Translations under genes and position numbers: made by a program
Assembly: GCF_001021385.1 (NCBI RefSeq)
Contig: NZ_CP011773.1
Span: 1,364,001 to 1,428,000, forward strand
Direction of reading: 5' to 3'
Source: Mycobacterium sp. EPa45
GTDB taxonomy: Bacteria > Actinomycetota > Actinomycetes > Mycobacteriales > Mycobacteriaceae
Length of the DNA stretch: 64,000 nt
Notes under the pieces: generated by a model
Database searches by the model: none
Seen by the model: the letters and a program-made list of their open reading frames with translations, nothing else
What the model was told of the DNA's origin: nothing
Shown here: positions 17,097 through 26,294 of the stretch, one piece after another
Numbering within the stretch: the stretch's first letter is position 1
Layout of the letters: each line of letters begins with the position of its first letter

Positions 17097-18212
17097 TCAG
17101 CGGTCCGAACGCCAGGATTCGGCGTCCCAGTCGTTCGCACTCGGCCGCCGCGGCCGCGATGGCCGCCCCGATTCGGCCTCACCCTCGCCGCGGTAACGCA
17201 CCCGCGACACCGGGTGATGAGTGTCGCCGTCGCCGTTGGTCCGTCCTGGCGGACGCTGCCGGGTCGGCGGTTCGTACGGCGGGTACGGCTCGTAAGACGG
17301 GTAGGCCTCGTACGGTTCGAATCGATTGCTGCGCCGCGACGGTGAACCGCTGGGATCCCGGCGCTCGCGAGGCTCGCGGCGCGACGACGACGTGCGGGCG
17401 CCCCCGTCACGCGGCTGGCGCCGGCGCCGCGGAACGTCGGGATAGTCGGCCACCTCGGCATCGACGTCGACCGGGCGGCGACGGGACGACGTACGGCGGG
17501 GCCGCTCGGGCGTCTCGGTGATGTCCTCCAGCGGGGGACGGGCATGCCGAGAGCGAGTCGGCGCGGGACGCTTGGCGGCCCGGGCTGACCGGGGCCGCTT
17601 CTCCGCGGTCGCGGGTCGGTCGATGCCGTGCTTGCGCTTGGGGGTGTCCTCGGCGTCGTCCTCGTCGTCGGGGTCACTGCCGCGGCGGAGGCCGCCGAGT
17701 TTCGCTGCCAGCCCGGCAAACAGGCCGGGCCCTGCCTCGGCTTGGTCGTCGGATGGTCGGGCGGCTGCCGACGATTTGGCCGACATCCCGAAATACCAGC
17801 GCACCAACCCGATCAGCAGGACCCCGGCGGAGGTGAACAGCATCAGCGGGAAGCGCTCGATCAGCGGATAGCCGAAGTTGATCAGGGTGTCTTTGATGCC
17901 GGTGAACGAGGCACCGTGGAACAGGAAGTAGGAGCCGGGCACCATGACGAACAGGATCAGCGGCGGCTGGATGACGGCCGTGAAAATACTCGAGTGGCGA
18001 ACCGCAAGAACCGCTGCCACACAGCCGAGCACGTACATGGCGGCGAAGACGTTGCCGAGCTCCTTGTTGCCCGAGCCGGCGTCGAAGGCGAAGCCAATTG
18101 TTGTGCCGATCACAGCAATCAGGACGGCGGCCCACCAGGGCACGCCGGGAAGGTTCGGGTGCGCCGAGCGATTCGCGGGCACCACCGAGGACCTGGCTCG
18201 CTGTGCTGACAC
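17097..18212 (-). CDS. DUF6542 membrane protein with disordered charged tail (Rv1111c-like)
   Basis: 371 residues. The N-terminal 145 residues carry about four transmembrane helices (starting VPWWAAVLIAVIGTTIGFAF), the DUF6542 domain as I know it from actinobacteria. The remaining 220 residues are an Arg/Asp/Pro/Ser-rich cytosolic tail with repeated tyrosine motifs near the end (EAYPSYEPYPPYEPP), probably disordered. Function unknown; tails of this kind often carry protein contacts or phosphorylation sites. The genes ispH and ychF flank it as in Rv1110-Rv1112. Confidence 0.8.
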   Translation of the reverse strand: MSAQRARSSVVPANRSAHPNLPGVPWWAAVLIAVIGTTIGFAFDAGSGNKELGNVFAAMYVLGCVAAVLAVRHSSIFTAVIQPPLILFVMVPGSYFLFHGASFTGIKDTLINFGYPLIERFPLMLFTSAGVLLIGLVRWYFGMSAKSSAAARPSDDQAEAGPGLFAGLAAKLGGLRRGSDPDDEDDAEDTPKRKHGIDRPATAEKRPRSARAAKRPAPTRSRHARPPLEDITETPERPRRTSSRRRPVDVDAEVADYPDVPRRRRQPRDGGARTSSSRREPRERRDPSGSPSRRSNRFEPYEAYPSYEPYPPYEPPTRQRPPGRTNGDGDTHHPVSRVRYRGEGEAESGRPSRPRRPSANDWDAESWRSDR

Positions 18213-18290
18213 ACGTAGACCGTACCGGCTTTGGCTGAATGTGGACCGTCGGCGGGGCCGCGAGCCGAGGGGTCGTCCGGCGCTTTCTCC

Positions 18291-18296
18291 TAGACT
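18291..18296 (+). promoter_or_regulatory. -10 hexamer for ychF
   Basis: TAGACT, 9 nt before the GTG at 18306; the leader would be at most a few nucleotides. Confidence 0.45.
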
Positions 18297-18305
18297 GTCT
18301 TCTCT

Positions 18306-19385
18306 GTGAGCCTGAGCCTTGGAATCGTCGGTCTGCCCAACGTGGGGAAATCCACCCTATTCAATGCGCTGACCCGCAACAACGTGCTGGCAGCCAACTA
18401 TCCGTTCGCCACCATCGAGCCGAACGAAGGTGTGGTCCCGCTGCCGGATCCGCGGCTGGCCAAGCTGGCCGAGATCTTCGGCTCCGAGCGGATCCTGCCG
18501 GCGCCGGTGACCTTCGTCGACATCGCCGGGATCGTGAAGGGCGCCTCTGAGGGCGCGGGCCTGGGCAACAAGTTCCTGGCGAACATCCGGGAGTGTGACG
18601 CGATCTGTCAGGTCGTCCGGGTGTTCGCCGACGATGATGTGGTGCACGTCGACGGCAAAGTCGACCCGAAGTCCGATATCGAGGTCATCGAAACCGAGCT
18701 GATCCTGGCCGACCTGCAGACGCTGGAGAAGGCGGTGCCCCGGCTGGAGAAAGAAGCCCGCAACAACAAGGACCGCAAGCCGGTGTTCGAGGCCGCGGTG
18801 GTGGCCCAGCAGGTGCTCAATGAGGGTACGACGATGTTCGCCGCCGGCAAGAAGGTTGACTCGGGCTTGCTGCGTGAGTTGAACCTGTTGACCACCAAGC
18901 CGTTTCTGTATGTGTTCAACTGCGACGAGTCGGTGCTCACCGATGCCGACAAGGTCGCGGAGCTGAAGGCGATGGTCGCGCCGGCCGACGCGGTGTTCCT
19001 CGACGCGAAGATCGAGGAGGAGCTCCAGGAGCTCGACGACGAGTCGGCAGCCGAGCTGCTGGAGTCGATCGGTCAGACCGAGCGCGGCCTGGATGCGTTG
19101 GCACGAGCGGGTTTTCACACCCTGAAGCTGCAGACGTATCTGACGGCGGGCCCAAAAGAAGCGCGTGCGTGGGTGATTCACCAGGGCGATACCGCACCGA
19201 AGGCGGCCGGCGTCATCCACACCGACTTCGAAAAAGGCTTCATCAAGGCGGAGGTCGTGTCCTACGACGATCTGGTCGAAGCCGGGACGATGGCGGCGGC
19301 CAAGGCGGCGGGCAAGGTGCGCATGGAGGGCAAGGACTACGTCATGGCCGACGGCGACGTGGTCGAGTTCCGGTTCAACGTGTAG
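18306..19385 (+). CDS. ychF: Ribosome-associated P-loop ATPase YchF
   Basis: 359-residue OLA1/YchF-type ATPase, a conserved Obg-family protein that binds ribosomes and affects stress responses. The P-loop is GLPNVGKST at residues 8-16, switch region DIAGIVKGASEGAGLGN follows, and the G4 position reads NCDE rather than NKxD, explaining preference for ATP over GTP. A helical insert (about 120-200) and the C-terminal TGS/ubiquitin-like domain (from about 275, ending DGDVVEFRFNV) complete the fold. Full length, GTG start. It corresponds to Rv1112. Confidence 0.96.
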   Translation: MSLSLGIVGLPNVGKSTLFNALTRNNVLAANYPFATIEPNEGVVPLPDPRLAKLAEIFGSERILPAPVTFVDIAGIVKGASEGAGLGNKFLANIRECDAICQVVRVFADDDVVHVDGKVDPKSDIEVIETELILADLQTLEKAVPRLEKEARNNKDRKPVFEAAVVAQQVLNEGTTMFAAGKKVDSGLLRELNLLTTKPFLYVFNCDESVLTDADKVAELKAMVAPADAVFLDAKIEEELQELDDESAAELLESIGQTERGLDALARAGFHTLKLQTYLTAGPKEARAWVIHQGDTAPKAAGVIHTDFEKGFIKAEVVSYDDLVEAGTMAAAKAAGKVRMEGKDYVMADGDVVEFRFNV

Positions 19386-19410
19386 TCAGTCGTAGAAACA
19401 AGTCGGCTTT

Positions 19411-20097
19411 GTGCGAAACCGAGATCTAATGATTGCCATGCAGCTTATGGAACGGGCGCTTACCGCACTGGCTCGCCAGCTCGGTGAACCGACCGGCTTT
19501 GCGGGCCGGGTCGTCGGACGGCTACTCAACCGTGGCAACCGGTCAATTGTCCTCGCTGCGGTCGCGGCCACCGGCTGCGGACCAGGGTCCGACGTCGCCG
19601 ACATCGGATTCGGCGGAGGCGTCGGACTCGACATCCTGCTCGATCGCGAGGGCACGACTGTTCACGGCGTCGAGATGTCGGAGACGATGCTCGCCGAAGC
19701 GACGCGCCGCTTCTCTGACCACATTTCTCGCGGCCGGTTGCGCCTGTATTCCGGTCGGATGGAGGACCTGCCGCTCGAAGACTCCGCACTGGACGCGATC
19801 ATCTCGACGAACACGATCTATTTCGTACCGGACCTCGCCGCGGCTATGAGTGAGCTGGCCAGAGTGCTGCGGCCCGGCGGCCGGCTGGTACTCGGGATCG
19901 GTGATCCGGATCAGATGGCCAAAATGCCCTTCACCCGCCACGGGTTTCGGTTGCGCCCCCTCGACGACGTTGTGCCGATCATCCGCGAGGCGGGGTTTGA
20001 CCCAATTGAGGACAGGCGCGCCGGTCATGGACGCCACGCCTTCCATCTACTGGTGTGCGACTTACCGCTCAAAGGGTTTCGCAAAATCGACCATTAG
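19411..20097 (+). CDS. Class I SAM-dependent methyltransferase
   Basis: 228-residue methyltransferase of the UbiE/Methyltransf_11 type. Motif I is VADIGFGGGVGLDILLD at about residues 67-83, motif II appears as LEDSALDAIISTNTIYF and motif III as RVLRPGGRLVLGIG. The substrate is unknown. The GTG at 19411 gives the longest protein; ATG codons at 19429 and 19438 are alternatives and none has a clear ribosome-binding site. It lies 25 nt after ychF and ends with a basic tail. Base composition is slightly less GC-rich than its neighbours, so lateral gain is possible. Confidence 0.82.
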   Translation: MRNRDLMIAMQLMERALTALARQLGEPTGFAGRVVGRLLNRGNRSIVLAAVAATGCGPGSDVADIGFGGGVGLDILLDREGTTVHGVEMSETMLAEATRRFSDHISRGRLRLYSGRMEDLPLEDSALDAIISTNTIYFVPDLAAAMSELARVLRPGGRLVLGIGDPDQMAKMPFTRHGFRLRPLDDVVPIIREAGFDPIEDRRAGHGRHAFHLLVCDLPLKGFRKIDH

Positions 20098-20155
20098 ATG
20101 GCTGCGGGGCGTGGGGTCGCGATTAGTTCAGCCACGTGCGGAAGTCTCTACTGGC

Positions 20156-20719
20156 ATGGGAAAGCTGATCTACACCGTGACGATGTCTCTTGACGGCTAT
20201 GCCGCCGACGCCGACGGCGACTTCCAGTGGTCCGCCCCCAACGGGGCGGTGTTCGACGTGCATGTCGGCCGCATGGGCGAGGTTTCGACGGAGGTACTGG
20301 GCCGCAAGACGTTCGAGTTGATGCAGTACTGGGAGACCGATCCCGACGACCAGGTGTGGACCGCCGCGGAACACGAGTTCGCCCGACGATGGCGGGGCAT
20401 CGACAAGGTGGTGGCGTCGTCGACGCTCACGCATGCGGAGATCGGGTCCGACCGCGTCCGTGTGGTGCCCGACCTGACCCTGGACGAACTGCGGCGGGTC
20501 ATCGCCGATGCCGCCGGCGTCGTGGAGATCTTCGGGCCCACCGTCGCGGCCGCCGCGATCCGGGCCGGTCTGGTAGAGGAGTTTCATTTCTTCGTGGTCC
20601 CGAAAGTGGTGGGCGGCGGCCTGCGCGCACTACCCGACGACGTGCGCCTCGACCTGACGCTCGCCGAGCACACCATCTTCGACAACGGCACCGCCCACCT
20701 TCGCTACGTCCCTCGCTGA
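20156..20719 (+). CDS. Dihydrofolate reductase family protein (RibD C-terminal-like)
   Basis: 187 residues of the DHFR/RibD reductase superfamily: YTVTMSLDGYAADADGDFQW at the start, GRKTFELMQYW in the middle and GPTVAAAAIRAGLVEEFHFFVVPKV towards the end. Such proteins bind NADPH, but most small actinobacterial members have no proven substrate and are not the housekeeping DHFR. The start is ATG 20156; the longer frame would overlap the preceding methyltransferase. It forms a same-strand pair with that gene, 58 bp away. Confidence 0.85.
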   Translation: MGKLIYTVTMSLDGYAADADGDFQWSAPNGAVFDVHVGRMGEVSTEVLGRKTFELMQYWETDPDDQVWTAAEHEFARRWRGIDKVVASSTLTHAEIGSDRVRVVPDLTLDELRRVIADAAGVVEIFGPTVAAAAIRAGLVEEFHFFVVPKVVGGGLRALPDDVRLDLTLAEHTIFDNGTAHLRYVPR

Positions 20720-20843
20720 CCGGAGCGTTAAGCAAGGCAAACCTATGTCGGGCAGGCGGATTCGATGTTGGGCAATGACGCCGGAAGCGAGGGACGAAAA
20801 TCTAGACTCACCCAGACAGGTCAGCAGCGACCGAGGGGGTCTG

Positions 20844-22532
20844 GTGGACGACGGTGCACAGGTCTCCGTCGAGGCGATGGCAGCAGAGGCGGGTTTCGTC
20901 GCGCTGCCGCCGGACGCCGGCGTCGTCGTGCAGAACGCCGACGGCGAGATCGTGGCCGCATCCAAACTGGCACAGCAGATTCTAGGGTTGTCGTCCGGCG
21001 AAATGCTCGGTCGAACGTCGCAGGACCCCCGCTGGGCGGCGGTGGACGAGGACGGCCGATTCCTCAAAGGGGCTGAGGCCCCCGCGATGGTTGCCCGGCG
21101 CACCGGAGTTGCGGTGCGCAACAGGATCCTGGGTGTACACCGCCCGGGCAGTGACGCAGCCGGGCGCCATGTGTGGATTCGCGTCGACGCCGTACCGATC
21201 TTCCGTGACGCTGACCCTGACCCCTGGGCGGTGGTGGCGGCTTTCCGGCCGGTCAGCGGTGAGCCGCTGCGAGCGCTTCAGCTACGCGAATCCGAGCGGC
21301 TTTTCCGGATGATCGCCGAACACACCTCGGACATGGTGGCCTGGCAGCTGGTCGAGGAAACGACGTTCCTGTGGGTATCGCCTGCAGCGCGCACCGTGTT
21401 GGGCTTCGAGCCTGATGCGCTCATCGGGACCTGTGGAATTGACCTGGTCCACCCCGAGGAACGAGCTTCGCTGGAGGAATCCTGGCGGAGTACGAGCGGT
21501 GCGTTGACGAGATTCACGATGCGCATGCGGCACGCGGACGGCGACTACCGATGGATCGAGACCACCGCGCACATACTCCCCTCCGACGGCGACAGACCCC
21601 AGCAGATGATCACCGCTCATCGTGACGTGAGCGATCGCGTGAAAGCCGAACGCGCCCGCGACGCAGCGGTGCGGATGTTCGAACTGGCGATGAGCCACGC
21701 CACGATCGGGGTCGGCTGGCGCAGGCGAGACGGGACGCTCTCACGCGTCAACCCGGCGCTGTGCCGCATTCTCGGCAGAAGTGTCGACGAGCTGACCGGA
21801 CACTCTCTTCGCGAGTTCGCCACAGACGATGGGTCCGCCTTCGAGGACGCGGTTGCCGCCGTTCACAGTGGAGCGCGCAGTCACCACGAGAGTGAACGCC
21901 AGTTCCTCCGGCCGGACGGAACGGTGGTCTGGTGTCTTCACACGGTCGTCGGGTTGCCCGACGAGTTCGGTGCCGTCAGCCATTTCCTGGTGCAACTCCA
22001 AGACATCACCGAACAGAAACGAGCGGCTGCCCAGCTCGAGCAGGCCGCGTCGACTGATCCGCTCACCGGACTGTCCAACCGGACCGTGCTGGAGGATCGA
22101 CTCACTCGAGCTCTTGCCAGGGCGCGACTGACCAAAACTCTCGTTGGCGTGTTGTTTATCGACCTCGACAATTTCAAGAGCGTGAATGACCGTCACGGCC
22201 ACGAATTCGGGGACAAAGTGTTGTGCGAGATCGGAATTCGCCTGGCGGCCGCGGTTCGTGACACCGACACCGTCGTCCGTCTGGGCGGCGACGAATTCGT
22301 CGTCGTGCGTGAGCACCTACACGACCTCGAGCAGCTGGGTGAGCTCGCTGAGCACATCCGCCAACGGCTGGCGACAGCGTTTGATATCGACACGCACAGC
22401 ATGGGCATCAGCGCCAGCATCGGCAGTGCCGTTGGATCCGATCTGACTGCTGCACAGTTGCTTTCGCGCGCCGACGAAGCGATGTACCGAGTCAAGCGTG
22501 AGCGTCGCGACCAAGTCGCGCCACCCAGCTGA
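20844..22532 (+). CDS. PAS-PAS-PAS-GGDEF diguanylate cyclase
   Basis: 562-residue signalling protein. Three PAS-like modules span roughly residues 12-120, 150-280 and 285-390 (the second and third with PAC-type ends such as RWIETTAHILPSDGD). A GGDEF domain follows (about 395-562) with intact GGDEF near residue 481 and the RxxD product-inhibition site (RDTD) five residues before it, so it should make cyclic di-GMP with feedback control. No EAL domain and no membrane helix are seen, so it is probably a cytosolic sensor. I chose GTG 20844 because GAGGGGG lies 4 nt upstream; ATG codons at 20745 and 20775 are possible but have no Shine-Dalgarno. Confidence 0.88.
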   Translation: MDDGAQVSVEAMAAEAGFVALPPDAGVVVQNADGEIVAASKLAQQILGLSSGEMLGRTSQDPRWAAVDEDGRFLKGAEAPAMVARRTGVAVRNRILGVHRPGSDAAGRHVWIRVDAVPIFRDADPDPWAVVAAFRPVSGEPLRALQLRESERLFRMIAEHTSDMVAWQLVEETTFLWVSPAARTVLGFEPDALIGTCGIDLVHPEERASLEESWRSTSGALTRFTMRMRHADGDYRWIETTAHILPSDGDRPQQMITAHRDVSDRVKAERARDAAVRMFELAMSHATIGVGWRRRDGTLSRVNPALCRILGRSVDELTGHSLREFATDDGSAFEDAVAAVHSGARSHHESERQFLRPDGTVVWCLHTVVGLPDEFGAVSHFLVQLQDITEQKRAAAQLEQAASTDPLTGLSNRTVLEDRLTRALARARLTKTLVGVLFIDLDNFKSVNDRHGHEFGDKVLCEIGIRLAAAVRDTDTVVRLGGDEFVVVREHLHDLEQLGELAEHIRQRLATAFDIDTHSMGISASIGSAVGSDLTAAQLLSRADEAMYRVKRERRDQVAPPS

Positions 22533-22794
22533 CAAAGTTCGTTTGCTATTCCTGCCGGGAATGCGAATACCTCACGCATCGGGAGCCGTAACTGCGCTTA
22601 TCGGCATTGCCAGCGTGATCGTGTGCTACGCGTAGAAGGCTGGCGTGCTGGGCTTTTCGTCAATGTATAGACGAGGCCATGCACACCGCGGGTCCGCCAA
22701 ATAAATTGACTGACACGACAAAAATTGGTGGCGCGCGGAGTATAGATGTTCATTACGCAATGAAGTCGCTGGTCTACGCGGGGTTGGAGGCGAC
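22533..22794. other. Intergenic region upstream of the pentapeptide gene
   Basis: 262 bp with a noticeably AT-richer part at about 22695-22765. A TATAGA hexamer at 22741-22746 and TTGACT at 22706-22711 look promoter-like but are too far apart for one promoter. A GGAG ribosome-binding site sits just before the ATG at 22795. Confidence 0.4.
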
Positions 22795-25725
22795 ATGTCT
22801 GGTCGGCACAGTCAGAAGGCGTCGGGAGCTCGGCGGCACAGGCGTGAACCGTACGCCTGGCTGGGTGCGGGTGCCGTTGCGCTGGGGCTCGGCGCGGCAT
22901 TGGCCGGCGGGGCCGGGCTCGCTCAAGCCGACACCGGGGGTCCCGCGCCGTCGGGCAGCCATGCAGATGCCGCCTCGGCGAGTAAGTCCACCAGTGCGTC
23001 CGCCAGAAATACCGGCCCCCAAAGGTCAACCGCCGGGATCGCCGCACCCCGCTCGGCGGTCGCGACGAGTGCACGGGTCACCGCGTCGGTGACCCGGCCG
23101 AAGGTTGCCGTCGCCCCGCCGTCGCAAACCAATCCGATCGCGGGATTGCTGACTCAGGTCTTGGCGGCGTTCGGGTTGAAACCCCCCGCAACGCCAACAA
23201 TTCCGGCTCCCAGGGCGGTAGCGTCGGCGGCTGCGGTCATTAACCCCCTGGCCGCTTGTGGGGTCAGCAAAGATTGCTCCAATCTGAACTTGAGCGGAGC
23301 AAATCTGGCCGGCCTGAACCTGACCGGTTACAACTTCACCGGAGCCAACCTTTCAGGCGCCAACCTGACCAAATCGACGCTGTCGGGGGCAACCCTGACC
23401 GGGGCGACGTTGTCCGGCTCGAACATGACCTCGGCCAACCTGACCGGACAGAACCTCCAAGGCTTCAATCTGACGGGGGTAACCCTGGTCGGAACGAACC
23501 TGACAGGAACCAATCTGACCGGGCAGAACCTGCAAAGTCGCAATCTCACATCGGCGACACTGGTCGGCGCGACCCTGACCGGGGCGAGCCTGTCGGGGGC
23601 GAATCTGACCAACGCCAATCTGACGGGGCAGAACCTGCAGGGCCTCGACTTGACCGGCGTGACGCTGGTCGGCGCGATCCTGACCAATGCCAACCTCGCG
23701 GGCCAGAACCTGCAGAGCCGCAACCTGACCCGGGCAACCTTGGTCGGGACGACGTTGACCGGCGCGAGCCTGTCGGGGGCCAACTTCACGTATGCCAATT
23801 TGGCCGGGCAGAACCTGCAGGGCTTTGACCTGACCGGTGTGACGTTGGCCGGGGCTGGGTTGGCCAACGCCAATTTGGCCGGGCAGAACCTCCAGGGCGT
23901 CAACCTGAATGCGGCACAACTGTCAGGTGCCACGCTGGCCGGCGCGAACCTGTCTGGGGCGAAGATGATCGGGGCAAACCTCTCGGGCGCGACGCTGACC
24001 GGGGCGACCCTGACGCAGGCCAATCTCAGCGTGGCTAATCTGACCGGACAGAACCTACAGGGCATCGATCTGACCGGCGTGACGTTCACCGGAACGATCC
24101 TGGCCAATGCCGACCTGACTGGCCAGAACCTCGCAGGCAAGAGCCTGGTCGGGGCGACACTGGTCGGTGCGACGCTGACCGGTGCAACGCTGACCGGAGC
24201 AAATCTGGCCCTGGCCAACATGATTGGACAAAATCTTCAGGGGTTCGATCTGACGGGTGTGATGCTGGTCGGTACGAACTTGACAGGAGCCAACCTGAGT
24301 GGGCAGAACCTGCAGGGCCGCAACCTGACTGGCGCCACCTTGGTCGGGGCCACGTTGACCGGAGCGACGTTGGCCGGCGCGAATCTGATGCTGGCCAACT
24401 TGATCGGGCAGAATCTTCAGGGGTTCGATCTGACCGGCACTGCGCTCGCCGGGGCGAACCTGTCGGGCACGAACCTGACAGGGCAGAACCTCCAGAACCG
24501 CAACCTGGCTGGGGCGACGCTGGCATCGGCGAACCTGTCCGGCGCCAACCTGACCGGTGCGACGCTGACCAAGGCGAACCTGCTGGGCGCAACCCTGACC
24601 GGAGCCATTTTGACCGGTGCGAATCTGACCCTGGCCAATCTCACCGGACAGAACCTTCAGGGCTTCGACCTGACCGGTGTCACGCTGGTCGGGGCGAACC
24701 TGACCAACGCCAACCTCGCGGGGCAGAACCTGCAGAATCGCAACCTCACCTCGGTGACCCTGGCTGGGACGACGTTGACCGGCGCGACGCTCTCGGGTGC
24801 GAATCTGACCAATGCCAACCTGATCGGCCAGAACCTGCAGGGGTTTGACCTGACGGGTACGACGTTGGTCGGGACGAACTTGACAGGAGCCAACCTGTCC
24901 GGACAGAGCCTTGTGGGTCGCAATCTGACCGGGGTGAAGTTGGGCGGGGCGAATCTGTCGGGGGTGAATCTGGCCGGCGCGAACCTGACGTCGGCGACTC
25001 TGGCTGGGGCGACGTTGACCGGGGCGACGCTCTGGGGTGCGAATCTGACCAATGCCAACCTGATCGGCCAGAACCTGCAGGGGTTTGACCTGACGGGTAC
25101 GACGTTGGTCGGGGCCTACCTGACAGGAGCCAACCTGTCCGGGCAGAGCCTTGTGGGTCGCAATCTGACCGGGGTGAAGTTGGGCGGGGCGAATCTGTCG
25201 GGGGTGAATCTGGCCGGCGCGAACCTGACGTCGGCGACTCTGGCTGGGGCGACGTTGACCGGGGCGACGCTCTCGGGTGCGAATCTGAGCAGTGCCAACC
25301 TGATTGGGCTTAACTTCCAGGGGTTGGATCTCACCGGAGTGACGCTGGCCGGTGCTGTCATGACCAATGCCAATCTGACTGGCCAGAACCTCGCGGGGCG
25401 GGACCTGACGCGGACGACGTTGACCGGCGCGACGTTGACCGGTGCGACGTTGACGGGGGCAAACCTTTACGGCGCCAACCTGACATACGCGAACCTGACC
25501 GGCGCCAACCTGTCCGGGCAGAACCTGCAAAGCTTCAACTTGTCCTTCGCGAACCTGACCGGTGCAAATCTCAGCAACGCCAACCTCATTCGAGCCAGGC
25601 TCCAGAGCGCGAACCTGACCAATGCGAACCTGACGGGCGCGAACCTCAGTGGGGCGTACCTGAGGGGTGCCACCCTGACCGGAGTGATTCTCACCGGAGC
25701 CGTTCTCAGTGGGGTGATCTGGTAG
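22795..25725 (+). CDS. Giant secreted pentapeptide-repeat protein
   Basis: 976 residues. A long mycobacterial-type signal peptide (basic RRHRREPYAW, then a Gly/Ala core) is cleaved probably after AQA at residue 45. An Ala/Ser/Thr/Pro-rich linker runs to about 155. From about residue 161 to the end nearly every fifth residue is Leu in A(N/D)LxG-type pentapeptides, about 160 of them, which should form one right-handed quadrilateral beta-helix of about 40 coils. The only cysteines I see (CGVSKDC) are at the start of the helix. Longer repeats start with GQNLQGFDLTG every 12 or 16 pentapeptides, and residues encoded by 24781-25020 and 25021-25260 are a fresh duplication. The role is unknown; adhesion or cell-wall structure is a guess. 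Confidence 0.92.
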   Translation: MSGRHSQKASGARRHRREPYAWLGAGAVALGLGAALAGGAGLAQADTGGPAPSGSHADAASASKSTSASARNTGPQRSTAGIAAPRSAVATSARVTASVTRPKVAVAPPSQTNPIAGLLTQVLAAFGLKPPATPTIPAPRAVASAAAVINPLAACGVSKDCSNLNLSGANLAGLNLTGYNFTGANLSGANLTKSTLSGATLTGATLSGSNMTSANLTGQNLQGFNLTGVTLVGTNLTGTNLTGQNLQSRNLTSATLVGATLTGASLSGANLTNANLTGQNLQGLDLTGVTLVGAILTNANLAGQNLQSRNLTRATLVGTTLTGASLSGANFTYANLAGQNLQGFDLTGVTLAGAGLANANLAGQNLQGVNLNAAQLSGATLAGANLSGAKMIGANLSGATLTGATLTQANLSVANLTGQNLQGIDLTGVTFTGTILANADLTGQNLAGKSLVGATLVGATLTGATLTGANLALANMIGQNLQGFDLTGVMLVGTNLTGANLSGQNLQGRNLTGATLVGATLTGATLAGANLMLANLIGQNLQGFDLTGTALAGANLSGTNLTGQNLQNRNLAGATLASANLSGANLTGATLTKANLLGATLTGAILTGANLTLANLTGQNLQGFDLTGVTLVGANLTNANLAGQNLQNRNLTSVTLAGTTLTGATLSGANLTNANLIGQNLQGFDLTGTTLVGTNLTGANLSGQSLVGRNLTGVKLGGANLSGVNLAGANLTSATLAGATLTGATLWGANLTNANLIGQNLQGFDLTGTTLVGAYLTGANLSGQSLVGRNLTGVKLGGANLSGVNLAGANLTSATLAGATLTGATLSGANLSSANLIGLNFQGLDLTGVTLAGAVMTNANLTGQNLAGRDLTRTTLTGATLTGATLTGANLYGANLTYANLTGANLSGQNLQSFNLSFANLTGANLSNANLIRARLQSANLTNANLTGANLSGAYLRGATLTGVILTGAVLSGVIW
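24781..25260 (+). repeat. Tandem 240-bp duplication inside the pentapeptide gene
   Basis: Units 24781-25020 and 25021-25260 differ at about 7 of 240 positions by eye. Each unit encodes 80 residues, exactly 16 pentapeptides or four helix coils, so the reading frame and helix register are kept. The similarity runs a little into the following bases before decaying near 25300. Confidence 0.9.
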
Positions 25726-25757
25726 GCGAGCCGCCTCGCCCGAGAAGCCGACCGCGC

Positions 25758-25763
25758 TAGTAT
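25758..25763 (+). promoter_or_regulatory. -10 hexamer for the lipoprotein at 25770
   Basis: TAGTAT, 6 nt before the ATG, with no Shine-Dalgarno between. Confidence 0.5.
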
Positions 25764-25769
25764 CCGCGA

Positions 25770-26294
25770 ATGCGTGGAACACGGTTGTCCGGGGTGTTCG
25801 GCGGCGTACTCGCCGTCGCACTGATCAGCGCGGGGTGTGGGAATTCCGGCTCGACCGCCCACCAGCCGACACCGAGCACACCTGTCAGCTCCAGCGCGGC
25901 GGCCACCCTGGAAGCGGTGGCTTTCGGCACCAAGGTCGACATAGCCTCGGCTGACGGCACCGCGGCCTACACCGTCGACAACCTGCAGCCGGTGCCGCCC
26001 GACGCCCAGATCGTCCCGGCCAAGGGCACGATGTACGCCGTCGACGTGACCATCGTCGCGAAGAGTGGCACCCCCGCCTACAACGGCTTCTACATCGTCG
26101 CTCGCGGTGCCGATGGGTCGAACATCGCGCCCGCGGTCGGCGCCGTCCGGCCGGGCATCACCTCGGGCCAGCTTCCGCAGGGGCAACAGGTCGCCGGCCA
26201 CGTCGCCTACGACGTACCCCAGGGCCAGACCATCACAGCGATTCAGTTCCGCGACCCGAAAGGAAAGGTGCTGGCGGTGTGGGGTGCAGGGTAG
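25770..26294 (+). CDS. Lipoprotein with MPT63-like (DUF1942) immunoglobulin-type domain
   Basis: 174 residues. The signal ends in a lipobox LISAGC with Cys at about 23, followed by a Ser/Thr/Pro linker. The folded part shows the pattern of the secreted antigen MPT63/DUF1942: a strand with YTVDNLQP, then YAVDVTIVA, FYIVARGADG, LPQGQQVAGHVAYDVP and a final strand ending in LAVW. MPT63 itself is of unknown function with an Ig-like sandwich. A TAGTAT box 6 nt upstream suggests a leaderless mRNA. Its 3' end overlaps the next small secreted protein gene by 16 bp. Confidence 0.78.
   Translation: MRGTRLSGVFGGVLAVALISAGCGNSGSTAHQPTPSTPVSSSAAATLEAVAFGTKVDIASADGTAAYTVDNLQPVPPDAQIVPAKGTMYAVDVTIVAKSGTPAYNGFYIVARGADGSNIAPAVGAVRPGITSGQLPQGQQVAGHVAYDVPQGQTITAIQFRDPKGKVLAVWGAG

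Noticed and set aside
23281..25725. CRISPR-like array of direct repeats
   Set aside because: The repeats have no unique spacers; they are in frame and code for a pentapeptide protein.
23328..25821. Long minus-strand open frames (297, 588 and others) across the pentapeptide gene
   Set aside because: They mirror the 15-bp periodic codons of the plus strand, giving regular low-complexity repeats without a signal peptide or known domain. The plus frame has a signal peptide and the Leu-every-five pattern.
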